Source: Larix kaempferi (lineage: Eukaryota > Streptophyta > Pinopsida > Pinales > Pinaceae). Taken from it: a stretch of DNA of 64,000 nt. Below the pieces are notes generated by a model. It was not told the DNA's origin, made no database searches, and saw only the letters and a list, made by a program, of their open reading frames with translations. Both the position numbers and the translations under genes were made by a program. Shown here piece after piece: positions 12,008 to 24,062 of this stretch (its first letter is position 1; each line of letters begins with the position of its first letter). The DNA lies in NCBI GenBank assembly GCA_027924585.1, contig BSBM01000125.1, forward strand, positions 4,717,001 to 4,781,000, written 5' to 3'.

Positions 12008-13290
12008 ATGGAAAAACTGGGAGAATACACTGAGGAGGAATCTCCAAATGTAGTGACAAGACAGATGTCAAGAGAACCTGAGACAGAAGAAGTAATTGCT
12101 CACACCACTGAGCTGATGCAGACCATAAGAGGATTAAAGACAGAGATGGAAACAGTCAAGAAGGATAATGAAAGAATTCTAAAGACCCAGGAGCAGTTAA
12201 ATCAGCTACTGATAGAAAAATTTCAGACAGAAGGAAGGAGCAAACGAGCTGACTCAGAAGAAGTTAGTCATCAAAGAGGGTCAAAAAGGACAAAACCAGC
12301 TAAGTCCGACAGCAGTTCATCATATGTAGAAAGAAAGGGACAACCCAGTTATCACACAAGCAGTGACAGCAATGAAACTGAGCTGCACAACCGAAGGAAA
12401 AAGTACATGCCTTATGAAGAGATTTCTGGGGAGTTTAAGAAGATAAAGCCCCCAACTTTCAATGGAGAATCTGAAACTGGAGAGAGGCAGAATCCTGGTT
12501 ATCCGGGATGAGAAAATATTTTCAGATCTATAACTACTCAAATCAGCTGAAGGCACGAATGGCCATCTACAACCTCTCGGGAAAGGCGGACATATGGTGG
12601 CAAGACCTGAAAAGGGTCAAGGGGATTAAAGAGAGAGAAGTTAATTGGAGTACTTTTAAAAGATACTTCAAGAATAAATTTCTGTCCGAACAGTATTATG
12701 AAGAGAGGGCCAAGGAATTTTATGAACTAAAGCTCGGATCTATGACGATGAAGGACTTAAACAGTAAATTCTTAAGTCTGTTGCGGTATGTACCGTATTT
12801 TGTCGAAGAGAAACCAAAAATACAGCGGTTTCTTAGTTGCCTGCCCTATCACATCAAGGACAGAATTGAATATGACAACCCCAAAACACTGGAAGAAGCC
12901 ATGCGCAAAGCCAATTTCTGTTATGAACAGAATAAAAAGAAAGAGGGGATAGCCAGCTGGAAAGCCAGCTGGAAAGCCAAAAAGAACAGCAATCTGATCG
13001 AGTACAAGAAAAAGGAATTTGTCCCCCATAAAAGTTTCAAGAATGGCAAAAACGGAAACCATTTCAATGGTAAAAGCTTCCAGGGAAACAAAAACGGAGC
13101 TGTCAGCCATTCCAACAATTACAAAAACAGCAAGGAGACTCCTAATAACCATGGAAACTACACTAAAAACTTTGAGCGAAAAGAACCTGTCAAGTGCTGG
13201 GAGTGTAATGGGCCACATTATGCTTCAGTCTGCCCAAACAGAAAGAAACAAATCAGCAATATTCATACTGTTCAAGATGAAATGACAGCC
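12008..13290 (+). pseudogene. Gag of element A, with one frameshift
   Basis: ATG at 12008 opens a charged, glutamate/lysine-rich N-terminus (about 150 residues, probably coiled). The capsid region continues ([18 protein letters not shown]), then a basic asparagine-rich linker and a single zinc knuckle [14 protein letters not shown] near 13196. Between about 12480 and 12488 one base is missing compared with the family pattern, so frame 2 (12008-12511) must shift to frame 1 to go on. Gag forms the particle that packages the RNA. The linker holds a duplicated ASWKASWKA motif near 12950. Confidence 0.85.
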
Positions 13291-14754
13291 GGGGATTTTG
13301 CAGGAACTATGCCCCGAATCAATGCAGCATTGGAAAACCGCCAGGCTGACTATCAAACTTCCATGGTGGAAGTAGGAGGTATGATTAACAAAACCCCTGT
13401 TACTATTTTAATAGACCCAGGTGCTAGTCTTAGTTATGTTTCACCTCAGCTGGTAGAAAAATGTAATTTGACTGTTGAAAGGTTTGATAATTCTTTGTCT
13501 GTACAATTAGCTACTGGGGCAAAGAGGAAAGTAAACTGCTATGTAAAAGAATGCATCTTAAACATGAATGATTTTAGAACTACAGTTAAACTGAACGTTT
13601 TACCACTTGGCTCTTATGACATACTTATCGGAATGGACTGGTTGGAACAACATAGGGTCGTTTTAAACTGTTTTGACAAAACTTTTAGGTGTATAAACAG
13701 TAGTGGACAGCCTGTAACTGTTAGGGGTATCCCTAGGAAAACAGTAGTTAGGCAGATTTCTGCCTTACAACTTAAAAGAGCAGTCAGAAAAGGGTGCAAG
13801 ACCTATGCTGTAACTATTACAGATGAGACAATTAAGTCCGAAAGCAACCAGAAAACAGTAGAGAACATCCCTGTAGTCAATGAATTTATTGACGTTTTTC
13901 CTGAGGAAATCCCAGAATTGCCTCCCAACAGGGAGCTAGACTTTACAATTGAGCTGGTACCAGGTGCTGTTCCCAGTTCGAAAGCCCCGTATCGTATGAA
14001 TATTTTGGAGCTTAACGAGTTGAAAACTCAGTTAAAGGAGTTAATAGACAAGAACTATATTCGACCCAGTGTATCCCCTTGGGGAGCACCAGTGATTTTC
14101 GTTAAAAAGAAGGACGGAACTATGCGACTTTGCATAGATTATCGTCAACTAAACAAGATGACGATTAAAAACAGGTATCCGTTACCTCGTATTGATGATC
14201 TGTTTGATCAGCTACGTGGAGCTACGGTATTCTCCAAGATCGATCTGAGATCAGGTTATCATCAGGTAAGAATTAAAGAAGAAGACATTTTCAAAACAGC
14301 CTTTAGAACAAGGTACGGACATTACGAATTTGTCGTAATGCCATTTGGACTTACTAATGCCCCAGCTGTTTTTATGTGCTTAATGAACAACATAATGCAT
14401 AAGTACTTAGATAAATTTGTTGTTGTATTTATCGACGACATTTTAGTCTATTCTAAGAGCGAGGAGGAGCATAAAGAACACTTACGTATAGTCTTACAAG
14501 AACTGAGAGAACAACAACTCTTTGCGAAATTCAGTAAATGTGACTTCTTCAAAGATGAAATCCAGTACTTAGGACATGTAGTCACTAAGGAAGGGATTTC
14601 AGTGGATCCCGAAAAGATTCGGGCGATTGAAGAATGGCCAGTACCTAAAGATGTGACGGATGTTAGATCTTTCATGGGGATTACCGGTTACTACCGGAGG
14701 TTTATTGAAGGCTTTTCAAAAATAGCCAACCCAATCACTTCTTTGCAAAATTAA
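13291..14754 (+). pseudogene. Protease and reverse transcriptase of element A
   Basis: In the same frame as the Gag C-terminus. The protease active site reads [12 protein letters not shown] where Asp-Ser/Thr-Gly is expected, so a Ser-to-Pro change may have inactivated it. Reverse transcriptase motifs are intact: [45 protein letters not shown] and the catalytic FIDD in [14 protein letters not shown]. The thumb region ends with a TAA at 14752-14754 (TSLQN, stop). The same frame stays open afterwards, so this is a single nonsense change. Confidence 0.88.
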
Positions 14755-16710
14755 GGCAAGAAGTTTGATTGGAATGCGAAGTGTGAAGAAAGTTTCAAGA
14801 AACTTAAGACCTTATTGACAACCGCACCTATTCTTAGAATAGCGGACCCAAACAAAGATTTCGTAGTTTGCACCGACGCTTGTAATGATGGTTTAGGAAG
14901 AGTGCTGACTCAAGAAGGACATGTCATTGCTTACGAATCTAGGAAGCTGAAAATTCATGAAAAGAATTATGCCACTTATGACCTAGAATTAGCTGCTGTA
15001 ATTCATGCTTTAAAGATGTGGCGACACCACCTAATAGGCAGAAAATTCACCTTACTAACAGATAATAAAGGTCTGAAATACCTTTTAGATCAGCCAAATT
15101 TAAATGCAAGACAAGCCAGGTGGCTGGCATTCCTAAGTGAATACGATTTTGAAATCCAACACATAAAAGGGAAGGAAAATAAGGTGGCTGATGCCTTGAG
15201 CAGAAATGCAAAACTGAATTTTATATCAGCTAGCAGCACTTATACCTCTGACTTAAATGAACAGCTGGCTGAAGGGATAAAATTAGACGAAAATTATCAG
15301 CATTTACAAACTGCAGCCAAAGAACAACCCACAGAAAGTTTGATAAAAGGGTATAGTTTAAATGAAAACGGATTTTTGTTGTTTAAAGACAGGCTGTATA
15401 TTCCTCATGCACCTAAAGTTAAGCTGTTAATTTTAGACGAAATTCATAAAACCCCTTACTCCGGGCATCCAGGCTATCAAAAGACTGTCACCATGTTGAG
15501 AAAAGAATATTTTTGGCCTAACATGAAATCTGAAACAGCTGAATATTTAGCTAAGTGTTTGGACTGCCAACAAGTAAAAACAGAACATCAACATCCAGCT
15601 GGATTGCTGCAGCCTTTACCTATTCCTAGCTGGAAATGGGAAATAATCAGCCTGGATTTCATTACGGGTTTACCCAAAAATCAACATCAGAATGATTCGA
15701 TTATGGTAGTGGTAGACAAATTAAGTAAATCAGCACACTTTATTCCTGTTAAAACCACATACAAGGCTGCAAACATAGCAGATATCTTTTTAAAACAGAT
15801 TTTTCGGTTACACGGTATTCCGAAAGTCATTATATCAGACAGGGATCCTAAATTCACAGGAAATTTTTGGAGATCTTTGTTCAAAGGATTAAACACCACT
15901 TTGAATTTCAGCACCTCTTTCCATCCTCAGACGGACGGACAAACTGAAAGAGTTAATCAAGTATTAGAAGATCTGTTAAGGATGTATGTTAAAGATCAAC
16001 CAGGTAAGTGGGAGGATTATCTACACTTAGCTGAATTTGCATACAATAACAGCTATCAAACATCAGCTAAGTTTAGTCCTTTTGAGATTTTGTATGGACG
16101 AAAATGCAACACTCCTATCTCTTGGAGTAATCCAGTAGATAGATTAGTGTTAGGACCTGATTTATTGAAAGAAATGGAACAGATTGTGAAACAAGTGCAG
16201 GAGAACTTGAAGATTGCCCAGGATCGGCAAAAGAGTCAAGCAGATTTGAAAAGAACTCCTAAAGAGTTCCAGGTAGGTGAACATGTGTTCATCAAGGTAA
16301 GGCCAAAGAAGAGCTCCCTAAGATTAGGAAGTTGTGCAAAATTAGCACCACGTTACTGCGGTCCATTTGAAATTTTATCTAGAATCGGTCAAGTTGCTTA
16401 TCAGTTAGCATTACCGCCAAATTTAAAAGTACACAATGTTTTTCATATCTCTGTTTTGAAAAAGTATGTTCATGATGCTACTCATGTTATTGATTGGAAC
16501 ATTGTACAGGTAGAACCAGAAGGGGAAGTTCTGGTGGAACCGGATTGTATCCTCGGGAGGAGGGAAATTACTCTACGGAACCGCATAATTGGACAAGTGA
16601 AGGTGCAATGGAAGCACCTTAGTCCTGAACCAGCTACCTGGGAGCTGGAAAGTAAGATGCGGGAAGCATATCCCCATCTATTCCAGCAGGTGGCTGAAGA
16701 AGAAGAATAA
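14755..16710 (+). pseudogene. RNase H, integrase and chromodomain of element A
   Basis: It continues the pol frame after the stop. RNase H: VVCTDACNDGLGRVL, then LAAVIHALKMWRHHLIG and TDNKGLKYLL. Integrase: a zinc site of H2C2 type (GHPGYQ to CLDCQQ), then the DDE core with SLDFITG, ISDRDPKF and QTDGQTERVNQVLED, all three acidic residues present. Near the end, VKVQWKHLSPEPATWELE followed by YPHLF is a chromodomain of the chromovirus type, thought to guide integration to heterochromatin. TAA at 16708-16710 ends it, 40 bp before the 3' LTR. Confidence 0.9.
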
Positions 16711-16737
16711 GTAACATCGAGGACGATGTTACATTTT

Positions 16738-16750
16738 AAGGGGGTGTGTA
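16738..16750 (+). other. Polypurine tract of A
   Basis: AAGGGGGTGTGTA directly precedes the 3' LTR. It is the expected primer site for plus-strand synthesis. Confidence 0.8.
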
Positions 16751-19700
16751 TGTCACATACCCCAATTTTATTAATATAATGTAATTATTTTTAATATTCC
16801 TGAGACATTATGTTAAATTTAATGCTAAGTAGGAATGGATGACTCAGCAGAGTCTCCAGAAATGGAATGTAAATTCTGAATAATTATTATTAATAAATAA
16901 ATTATGGAGACAACAGCATGGGAGAGCTGTTAAAAGAGGTTACTGGTCTAACTGGTGGAAGGAATTAGGTGGAAGGACAAAAGACAAGTGGCAGCATCCT
17001 CAAACACTTCCTGAGTTGCAGGTGGCAACTTCCCTATATTTTGGGGTCATGATTCCCCAAGAAAGTGGAATATGAGCAGGTGGCTCATTAATGACAGTTA
17101 GCCCAACTAAGACCTAGGCAATCTTTTAAATACTACTCAATGAACTGAGCTGGGGGTTCAGCAATTGTTCTAGAGGGAGAATACATTCAGGTGAATGTTA
17201 TTCAGGAGTCCCATTGAGGAAGTGGGAAAATTAGTAAGGAAGTGTTGTGAGTCAGGAAGTTGCAGTAACTTGGTTCCAGTATAGCTGCTTTGGCTGAGGG
17301 AATTGTTGGCTGTACCTAGATTCCAGCCAGTTAGACCAGAGCAAGCTCGGGGGTCCTGAGAAGTGCTGTCTGGGCACTCTCCAGGAATTGGTAGGGAGGA
17401 ACAGCCTCCCATCGCTGTTATTGTCTACCATAGCTACAGGTTCTGTCACTCTTCCTGCTGTTTGTTTAATTAATTTTCATATGGAATAGACTATTTCAAC
17501 TGTGTTTTGACTGTAATCATTTTCAGTAGATCAGACTTTCTGTAGTGTCTTTTGGTATAAATTTTAGAACTCAGATGTTTTAGAATTTTCCCTATTATCA
17601 TTTAAATAGAGTAATTATCTTATGCAGAATATATTTGTTACTGTTACAGTTATCAAATATCATGTTTATGTATTTCTAGAATTTCTATTAATAGTTAAAT
17701 AATAGACAGAATATTAAACAGTAGTTATTCCAGAATTATATTTATTAAACAATCATAAGAATAGACATAGATAAATCTTAGATTTACTGTAAGATATTTT
17801 CTATTAGATGTACACGAATAGTTTCTATTAGAGCAATATACCTGTATATATATTTGTTTCATATTTCAGTCAACTATAGATACAGGTCATTCTTTGTATT
17901 GAGCTAAAGGAAAACAAAACACATATCATTATATTTATCTATTCCCAGAATATAATTGACAGTTATCAAATATCCAAAAGATGTAGCTGCAACAATGTTT
18001 CATTGTTTAAAAAAAAAAAAAAAACTTTCCCTACACTCTCATTCAAATCATAGTCAAATGCAAACACTGAAACTATAAATTGTTTTTGACTTTTAAAAAA
18101 AACTAATACTATAGTATTTACAGCCATGTTGTCACAACACAGAATAACAGAGTCATTATAAAACAAGACAAATATATGGACTGGCTCGAAGCCAAGTCTT
18201 GGTACATAAAGACTTTAATGTTTCACTATCCCAATCATAAGCATAGAATCATTGTTCTTACCGAGCTGGTATTATATGAAATACACAACTCTGTCGTAGG
18301 TTGTATTATTTATAGTCACATATTTAAACGCAGAGAAACTATCAACGAACGCAACCATTATTGGCTGTTACCAACCCTCATATTATTCACTATAATAATA
18401 TTTATTTCATTATAAATATTTCTCATTAAGAGTAGACCACAAACCTAACACGGCCGTAGCCTGATCACACTCATTTGACAGACTGAAAACAAAAGAAAAG
18501 AATGCCTTATATGACAGACAGAACCTACAGGAGGTTTATACATAGTTTATGTATATAAATTTTATCCACAGTTATATTAAATATTTATACAAGAACCAAA
18601 ACAAAATTTTCACAACTCGTTCCAGTCACCACCGAATTCAACATTTCCATATATATGTTTTGAACATAGAACAGAACCCCAACTTGCCAGGTTAACCCTA
18701 TACTAATTAACTATTACAGTTATGGTCGAAACATCCACATTCTTTTATTAAACATTCAAAATCCAAGAAAACACAGAGAGACGATACATGGATTCCCTAC
18801 AGTAGAGTTATCATCCCGTGCAGGTATCGGAGAACTCAATCATCCTTATATTTCAAACACTCTATTCATTTAACAAAAACGCAGGGTGATACACGGCCAT
18901 GACAGACCCAATATTACATTAAACATTAACTTATACAGTGTGAGTAAAACCCTACATATAGAAAACAAAACGACAATAACCAATCCCCTGGCCTTATACA
19001 GTTTGAGCCGTAGATGGTTCTTCCTAAAACATGACGGGGTATCAAACCCTTTATATACAAACAAAACAATTTATACAGGTGACTGTACCCATGTCACAAG
19101 AGTAATAACGACCCCATTACACAGGTGTTTCCCTCCAAAACTTAACCCTAACACATCAAAACCAACAAAGGAAGAGACAGCCGTGGATAACCAGGCTTAC
19201 CCGGAGGAGCCAGTGCTGGAGATGAAGCCCTGTGCACCTTCAGAACAGCGTGACCTGCATATATTCAAATGTCGAGAGATGTTAGCCACACTATCAATGT
19301 CGAGAGCTGTTAAATAATAGTGTAAATCTAAACATTCTATGTAAAACCAAACTATGAAAATATGGACATTACCTTACCTGAGCCCATGGAGGAATGCAAC
19401 TCGTGGACAACCTGGTAGCCACCAGTGGGAACAAGCAGTAGAACCCCATCACATTCGTCAGTTGGAGGAGCAAGGGAAACTCTCATAACCTTTCTATTGA
19501 CAACTGCGACAGGCAGCATTCCAGATGAAACCCTTAAGCTGGGATTGAACCAGTCGAGAAGCACACCCCAAACCCAGATACACAATCACCTCTGGAATAA
19601 AAACAAATAGCAAAAACCTGCCTCATACTCACACCAGCGACAGTGGAAGACAGTAAGTAGCTGAGACTCAAACTTAGAATGACAACGAGACCAAGAAACA

Positions 19701-21137
19701 ACGAAACTGTAGCAGACGCTATTAGCAGAGCCGAGGACCTCTATCCTACCACAGAATGAAACGACGAGACCTGAACCAAAGCATTTGCATTTTTACAGTG
19801 CCCAACTACCAAATTCAGACATGGAGGGTTTCTCCCTTAGAACCCGAGCCCGAAGGCAAAGACAATGACCTGGTAGGGTTTCATTATTAGCTTATATATC
19901 GCCAAATGCATGGAGGAGAGCCAAACACGTAGCAATAAAATTTATCAACGTAGCATGGGTCGAGTTCATATAGTTTGGTTGCCATTCAAATCATTGTTCA
20001 CTGATTTAAAATCATTTGCAATGGATATAAAGTTTGTCCAACGTATGGGAACACTATGATTGTTGCACAATCATTTTAATGTATATATATATTAAAAACC
20101 AAGTCATCGATTATGTCAAGGGTGTATCATATTTTTACCTACAGTCATTTAAAACAATGTTATAGTCAAAGTTTCAATGAATACTCCATATAACTTAAAC
20201 ATTGAAATGTTACCATAACCTTATGATGAGTTACACCATTGTTATTATATCCTATCATGATATCCTCTCGATACTATTGTTAATTAAACAACAATGAAAA
20301 TAACAATATTCATTATCATGAGGTCTAAATATAAACTCATCTACAAGTCCATACCATGAACATAGATTTAAACAAAGACAGAGTTAGATGGCACAAGTTA
20401 AACAATAACGTTAAGCGGACGTTGGAATCTTGAAAACATAGATGAATATAATGGAACATCGCTAGAGGCGTCACAACTCCCACTCATGCTAATAACACGT
20501 GAACACAGCAGTAATCACCGGTAATAGTCGACATTATATCACATAAACGCAAACGTCACTATATGCAAACAGTAAACATGATATAAACAACTTGTTACAG
20601 TGATAGTTACATCATTAATATAAGGTCATGTTCATATCGCAATGGATACGACGGAAACTTTGTAATACATTGTAAACCTGATGATACTGTCCGGGTTAAG
20701 AGATATCATGTCGAGGCAGACTATCAGTCTTTATTCAATTATAAATTTACATGAAAAGAACTTTACTGTCTTACACGACAACCAGTAATAGTAAATAGAT
20801 CTTCTTTAAGTTTTTACAGTGCAGGGAAAGGAGCTTGATACTTACAAAGATTAAAATTCAGTGATGCATACTTCCCCGGTGTACCTGCGATCAAAAGACA
20901 AATTATGCATTAGCTCGTAAGCTAAGTAAGCCAGTCAGCTTTGGCTAGCTCTCCCTTTGGAGATTGAAAGAAAACAGTCAACTTTTATAATCAGAAAAAT
21001 TACATTCGTATTAAACAGAACCTGGTTAACTAAATTATGATTAGTTACTGAATTTAAACAGGACCAGGAATGCAATTAGTTAACATTTATTGTTATAATA
21101 AAAATTTTAAATTTTTCAGAAATTTCGGGTTCTGACA
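16751..21137 (+). repeat. 3' LTR of A (4,387 bp)
   Basis: It is nearly identical to 7433-11826. The only length change I noticed is one fewer GTTACT unit near 17640, apart from single-base changes in the A run near 18008. Most substitutions are transitions. Confidence 0.93.
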
Positions 21138-21142
21138 TAATT

Positions 21143-21332
21143 AATAATTAATTAGCAATAGATATTAAATATCATAAGTATAAGGACACAACCTTTCGTT
21201 ATGTAAGCCCAACCGGATTTAAGCAGGCCAAACCTGTAAATTCATATCATCCAATTATCATTTACTCATTTATTATTACATTATTATCGAAGATGGAATC
21301 TCTTCATTTCTAGTCGGATTCGGTTTCCTGCA
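21143..21332 (+). repeat. 5' LTR of B, second part
   Basis: It continues the B LTR after A and ends CCTGCA. With 7360-7432 it adds up to 263 bp, the same as the 3' LTR at 23800-24062. Confidence 0.9.
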
Positions 21333-21334
21333 TT

Positions 21335-21346
21335 TGGTATCAAAGA
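21335..21346 (+). other. Primer binding site of B
   Basis: TGGTATCAAAGA, two bases after the LTR, resembles the initiator tRNA-Met site TGGTATCAGAGC with a change in the second half. Confidence 0.7.
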
Positions 21347-21933
21347 AGTTCTCTTTCGCCACTCCTCTGCGCCCTTCTACATCTCTCATGTTCGCTGCAC
21401 TCACCCCCGACCGCTCCACTCACCACCATTCCGCTGCATCCCTCGCGTTCTTCATTCGCACCCTTTATACATCTCCATTGCCACGCCCTTCTCTCTACGT
21501 GCTCCCCATCCACCTGCTCCCCATTCCTCCTATGTGCTCCCCCATCCACCTACCACCACTCCCTTTTGCACTCAACGTCGCCCCTTCCCTCCATGTGCTC
21601 CCCCATCCACCTGCTCCCCGCTGCTGCGCCACCACTCCTGTTGGCCACTGCGTGCTCCCCCATCCACCTGCCACCACTTACTTTTGCACTCAATGCCGCC
21701 CTTTCCTCCACGTCATTTCCCTCCACTCCCTTCTGCACTCAACGCCGCCCTTTCCTCCACTTCATTTCCCTCCATTTTTTATTATTATATTTTTTTAAAA
21801 ATAATATATAATAAATTTTTATTATAAATTAAATAATAATTATTATTTTATTATTTTATTCCTATCACCCAAAAATACTCCTTACTCCAATATTTCTCTC
21901 AAATACTCACCTCCCCACACCAGATCAAGAACC
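21347..21933 (+). repeat. Leader of B: C-rich degenerate tandem repeats, then an AT-rich stretch
   Basis: From about 21480 to 21770, phrases such as GTGCTCCCCCATCCACCTGC and CTTTTGCACTCAACGCCGCCC recur several times with variation. From 21775 to 21865 the sequence is almost pure A/T. Open frames here are by-products of the repeats. It is untranslated leader, possibly with a packaging role (inference). Confidence 0.65.
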
Positions 21934-23654
21934 ATGGTTGAGTTACGAGACCAAATTAAAAAATTAGAGAAAGATTTCAATAAGCGGATCACCCAAAACA
22001 ACGAAGATTTGAAAGAAGAAATTAAAATTAGCAATGCAAAGCTAAAAAAGGAACTCAAGGAGGAAGTTGTGTTAGTGTTAGAGAGAAGGCTAGACACCAA
22101 ATTGGAAGACATGAAAGAGAAACAGGAAACACTGGAAGACAAGTTGAATACCATCATAGAAATACCAGATGCGAATAAAGAAGGAGGCGGCCTAGATATG
22201 TCGATAGGATCATTCCGCAATTTGGAGTCATCAGCACACGACAAAGTAAAAGACAATCCACCTTTTATAATATGCCCACCAGGAGAAAAAATTGAGTTGC
22301 CGAAGTTCAACGGAAGTGATGACCAATGTGTTGCATGGTTAAATAAGGCTGAAGAATACTTCCATATATACAATATTACGATAGACAAAGAAAAAGTGAA
22401 ATATGCGTCAATGCACCTGGAAGGGAATGCATACAATTGGTACATATGGTGGAAAGGAGACAAGCTGTCTTATACTTGAAAGGTGTTCAAAAATGATTTC
22501 CTAAAAAGGTTCCAAGGAATCGATGAGGATAAATTCTTTTTGAAGCTTACCAGGTTGCAACAAAAAGGAAGCGTCGAGGAATTCACACATCAATGGGAAT
22601 CGCTTGCCACAAGAGTGTTTGGGTTATCTCATAAGCAACGTCTGGAAACTTATATTGGAGGCCTTAAACCATATATACAGAGGGAACTAAAGATGCATGA
22701 CATACCAAACATCAATATGGCAAGACATAAAGCAAAAGTAGCAGCACTCAAACTAGAAAGAATACCTAAGACAAGAGAGGCACAATGCAGATATTATGGA
22801 GACAATTGGTCACCCGGTCATCAATGCAACACCTCTCAATCATATAGTTATGAAGTTGAAAAAGATTCTAAAGAATCCATGGGACGCGCCGACAATAATA
22901 ATAAGAAGAAGAAGAATACATGTCGTCGATGCGGAGAAGATTGGACTCCTGGCCATAAATGCCAAACCAATCACACAGCACACTGCAAAATTATTAATGG
23001 AAAAGAAGTACAAGTACCCGTGGAAGAAACATCTGAGTCTGATGCAAATACAAGATTATCTGAAGCATCAATAGCAACCATTTCCTGTATTCAACATACT
23101 TGTAAGGAAGAAGATCTAGTGGCACCCAAGAATGTTAACACCCAACAAAAGGGAAATCTATTAATCATAGGGAGCTATATTCCACCGCAGCTAAGAAGTT
23201 GCAACAACATTGAAAACAAACAACTCTTATCCCAAGCAACAAAATATACAGGACCAAAGAAGTTACGACTTACATGGTCTATTAAAGATAGGGATGTCAC
23301 AATTTTGGTCGATTCCGGGAGTACCCATAATTTGGTTGATATCAACAAGGCAAAGGAACTTAATCTTTTTGTGTTTCCTGCAAAAGGGCTTAAAGTCTCA
23401 ACCATCATGGATCAACACATAGAAGAAGTAGGAAAATGTCATAATGTGTCATTACACATACAAAACTTACACCTACAACTCAATTGCATTGCTTTCTCAA
23501 GGAAGTAGACATGGTATTAAGCGTCGAATGGTTAGCATCACTAGGGACGTACTCTACCAATCTACAAAAACAGTAAATGAGTTTTAAATGGAATGGAAGT
23601 AAGTATCGATTGTATGGTCTAAGGAATTTGCCACCCAAGCAAAAAGAGTCATAG
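21934..23654 (+). pseudogene. Gag-protease of element B, no polymerase downstream
   Basis: ATG at 21934 starts a coiled-coil N-terminus (about 80 charged residues), then a capsid region (LPKFNGSDDQCVAWLNKAEEYF). A TGA at 22477-22479 stands where Trp is usual; the same frame goes on. Two copies of a knuckle pattern follow: CRYYGDNWSPGHQC (one Cys lost) and CRRCGEDWTPGHKC. The protease shows LVDSGSTHNLVD with intact Asp-Ser-Gly. Near 23505 a one-base shift leads into VEWLASLGTYSTN and MSFKWNG, the protease end. The frame then closes and no reverse transcriptase follows before the polypurine tract 130 bp on. Confidence 0.82.
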
Positions 23655-23785
23655 CATAAGAAGGACCCAGGACATCATCAAGATAGAGAGACCAATCCAG
23701 ATCACTTAAGCCAAATCAAGCATCAACACAAGCAAGAATAAAAGACTATGTCCGCAAATACAGCTTTGAGGACAAAGCTCCCTTT

Positions 23786-23799
23786 AAAGGGGGTGGCAA
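23786..23799 (+). other. Polypurine tract of B
   Basis: AAAGGGGGTGGCAA lies immediately before the 3' LTR start TGCAATG. Confidence 0.8.
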
Positions 23800-24062
23800 T
23801 GCAATGAATATAAATAACATTAAATATAAGATAAACAACAATGTAGATAATCACACAAATAAATAGTTAATTAATAATTAATTAGCAATAGATATTAAAT
23901 ATCATAAGTATAAGGACACAACCTTTGGTTATGTAAGCCCAGCAGTATTTAAGCGGGCCAAACCTGTAAATTCATATCATCCAATTATCATTTACTCATT
24001 TATTATTACATTATTATCAAAGATGGATTCTCTTCATTGTTAGCCGGATTCAGTTTGCTGCA
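23800..24062 (+). repeat. 3' LTR of B (263 bp)
   Basis: It runs from TGCAATGAATA to TTTGCTGCA and is an uninterrupted copy of the 5' LTR that A split. It is the reference that shows the TAATT duplication of A is exact. Confidence 0.92.

Larger units (their letters stand above)
7433..21137 (+). mobile_element. Element A: young Ty3/gypsy chromovirus (Tekay/Del-like) with 4.4-kb LTRs
   Basis: It is bounded by TGTCACATACC and TTCTGACA, with perfect 5-bp duplications TAATT (7428-7432, 21138-21142); removing A restores the B LTR exactly. It has 5' LTR 7433-11826, primer binding site, gag-pol 12008-16710, polypurine tract and 3' LTR 16751-21137. By eye the LTRs differ at about three dozen of 4,390 positions (about 0.8%) plus a 6-bp length change, so it is the youngest insertion here. 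A frameshift in gag and one stop in pol disable it. The C-terminal chromodomain and long LTRs fit the Del/Tekay branch. Confidence 0.92.
7360..24062 (+). mobile_element. Element B: short gag-protease retrotransposon (TR-GAG-like), split by A
   Basis: Without A, B is about 3.0 kb: LTR 263 bp (7360-7432 joined to 21143-21332), tRNA-Met-type primer binding site at 21335, a C-rich leader, gag and protease (21934 to about 23654), polypurine tract and 3' LTR (23800-24062). There is no reverse transcriptase, RNase H or integrase. The LTRs differ at about 13 of 263 positions by eye. It sits inside the reverse transcriptase reading of C. Flanking pentamers are ATTGG and ATCAG, so no clean target duplication is seen. 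It must have used enzymes of another element. Confidence 0.8.

Noticed and set aside
12772-13218. 148-codon minus-strand ORF inside the Gag of A
   Set aside because: Hydrophobic shadow of the lysine/asparagine-rich Gag linker read on the other strand.
22796-23074. Second ORF overlapping the Gag of B
   Set aside because: It is a frame-shifted shadow of the zinc-knuckle region of the real frame.
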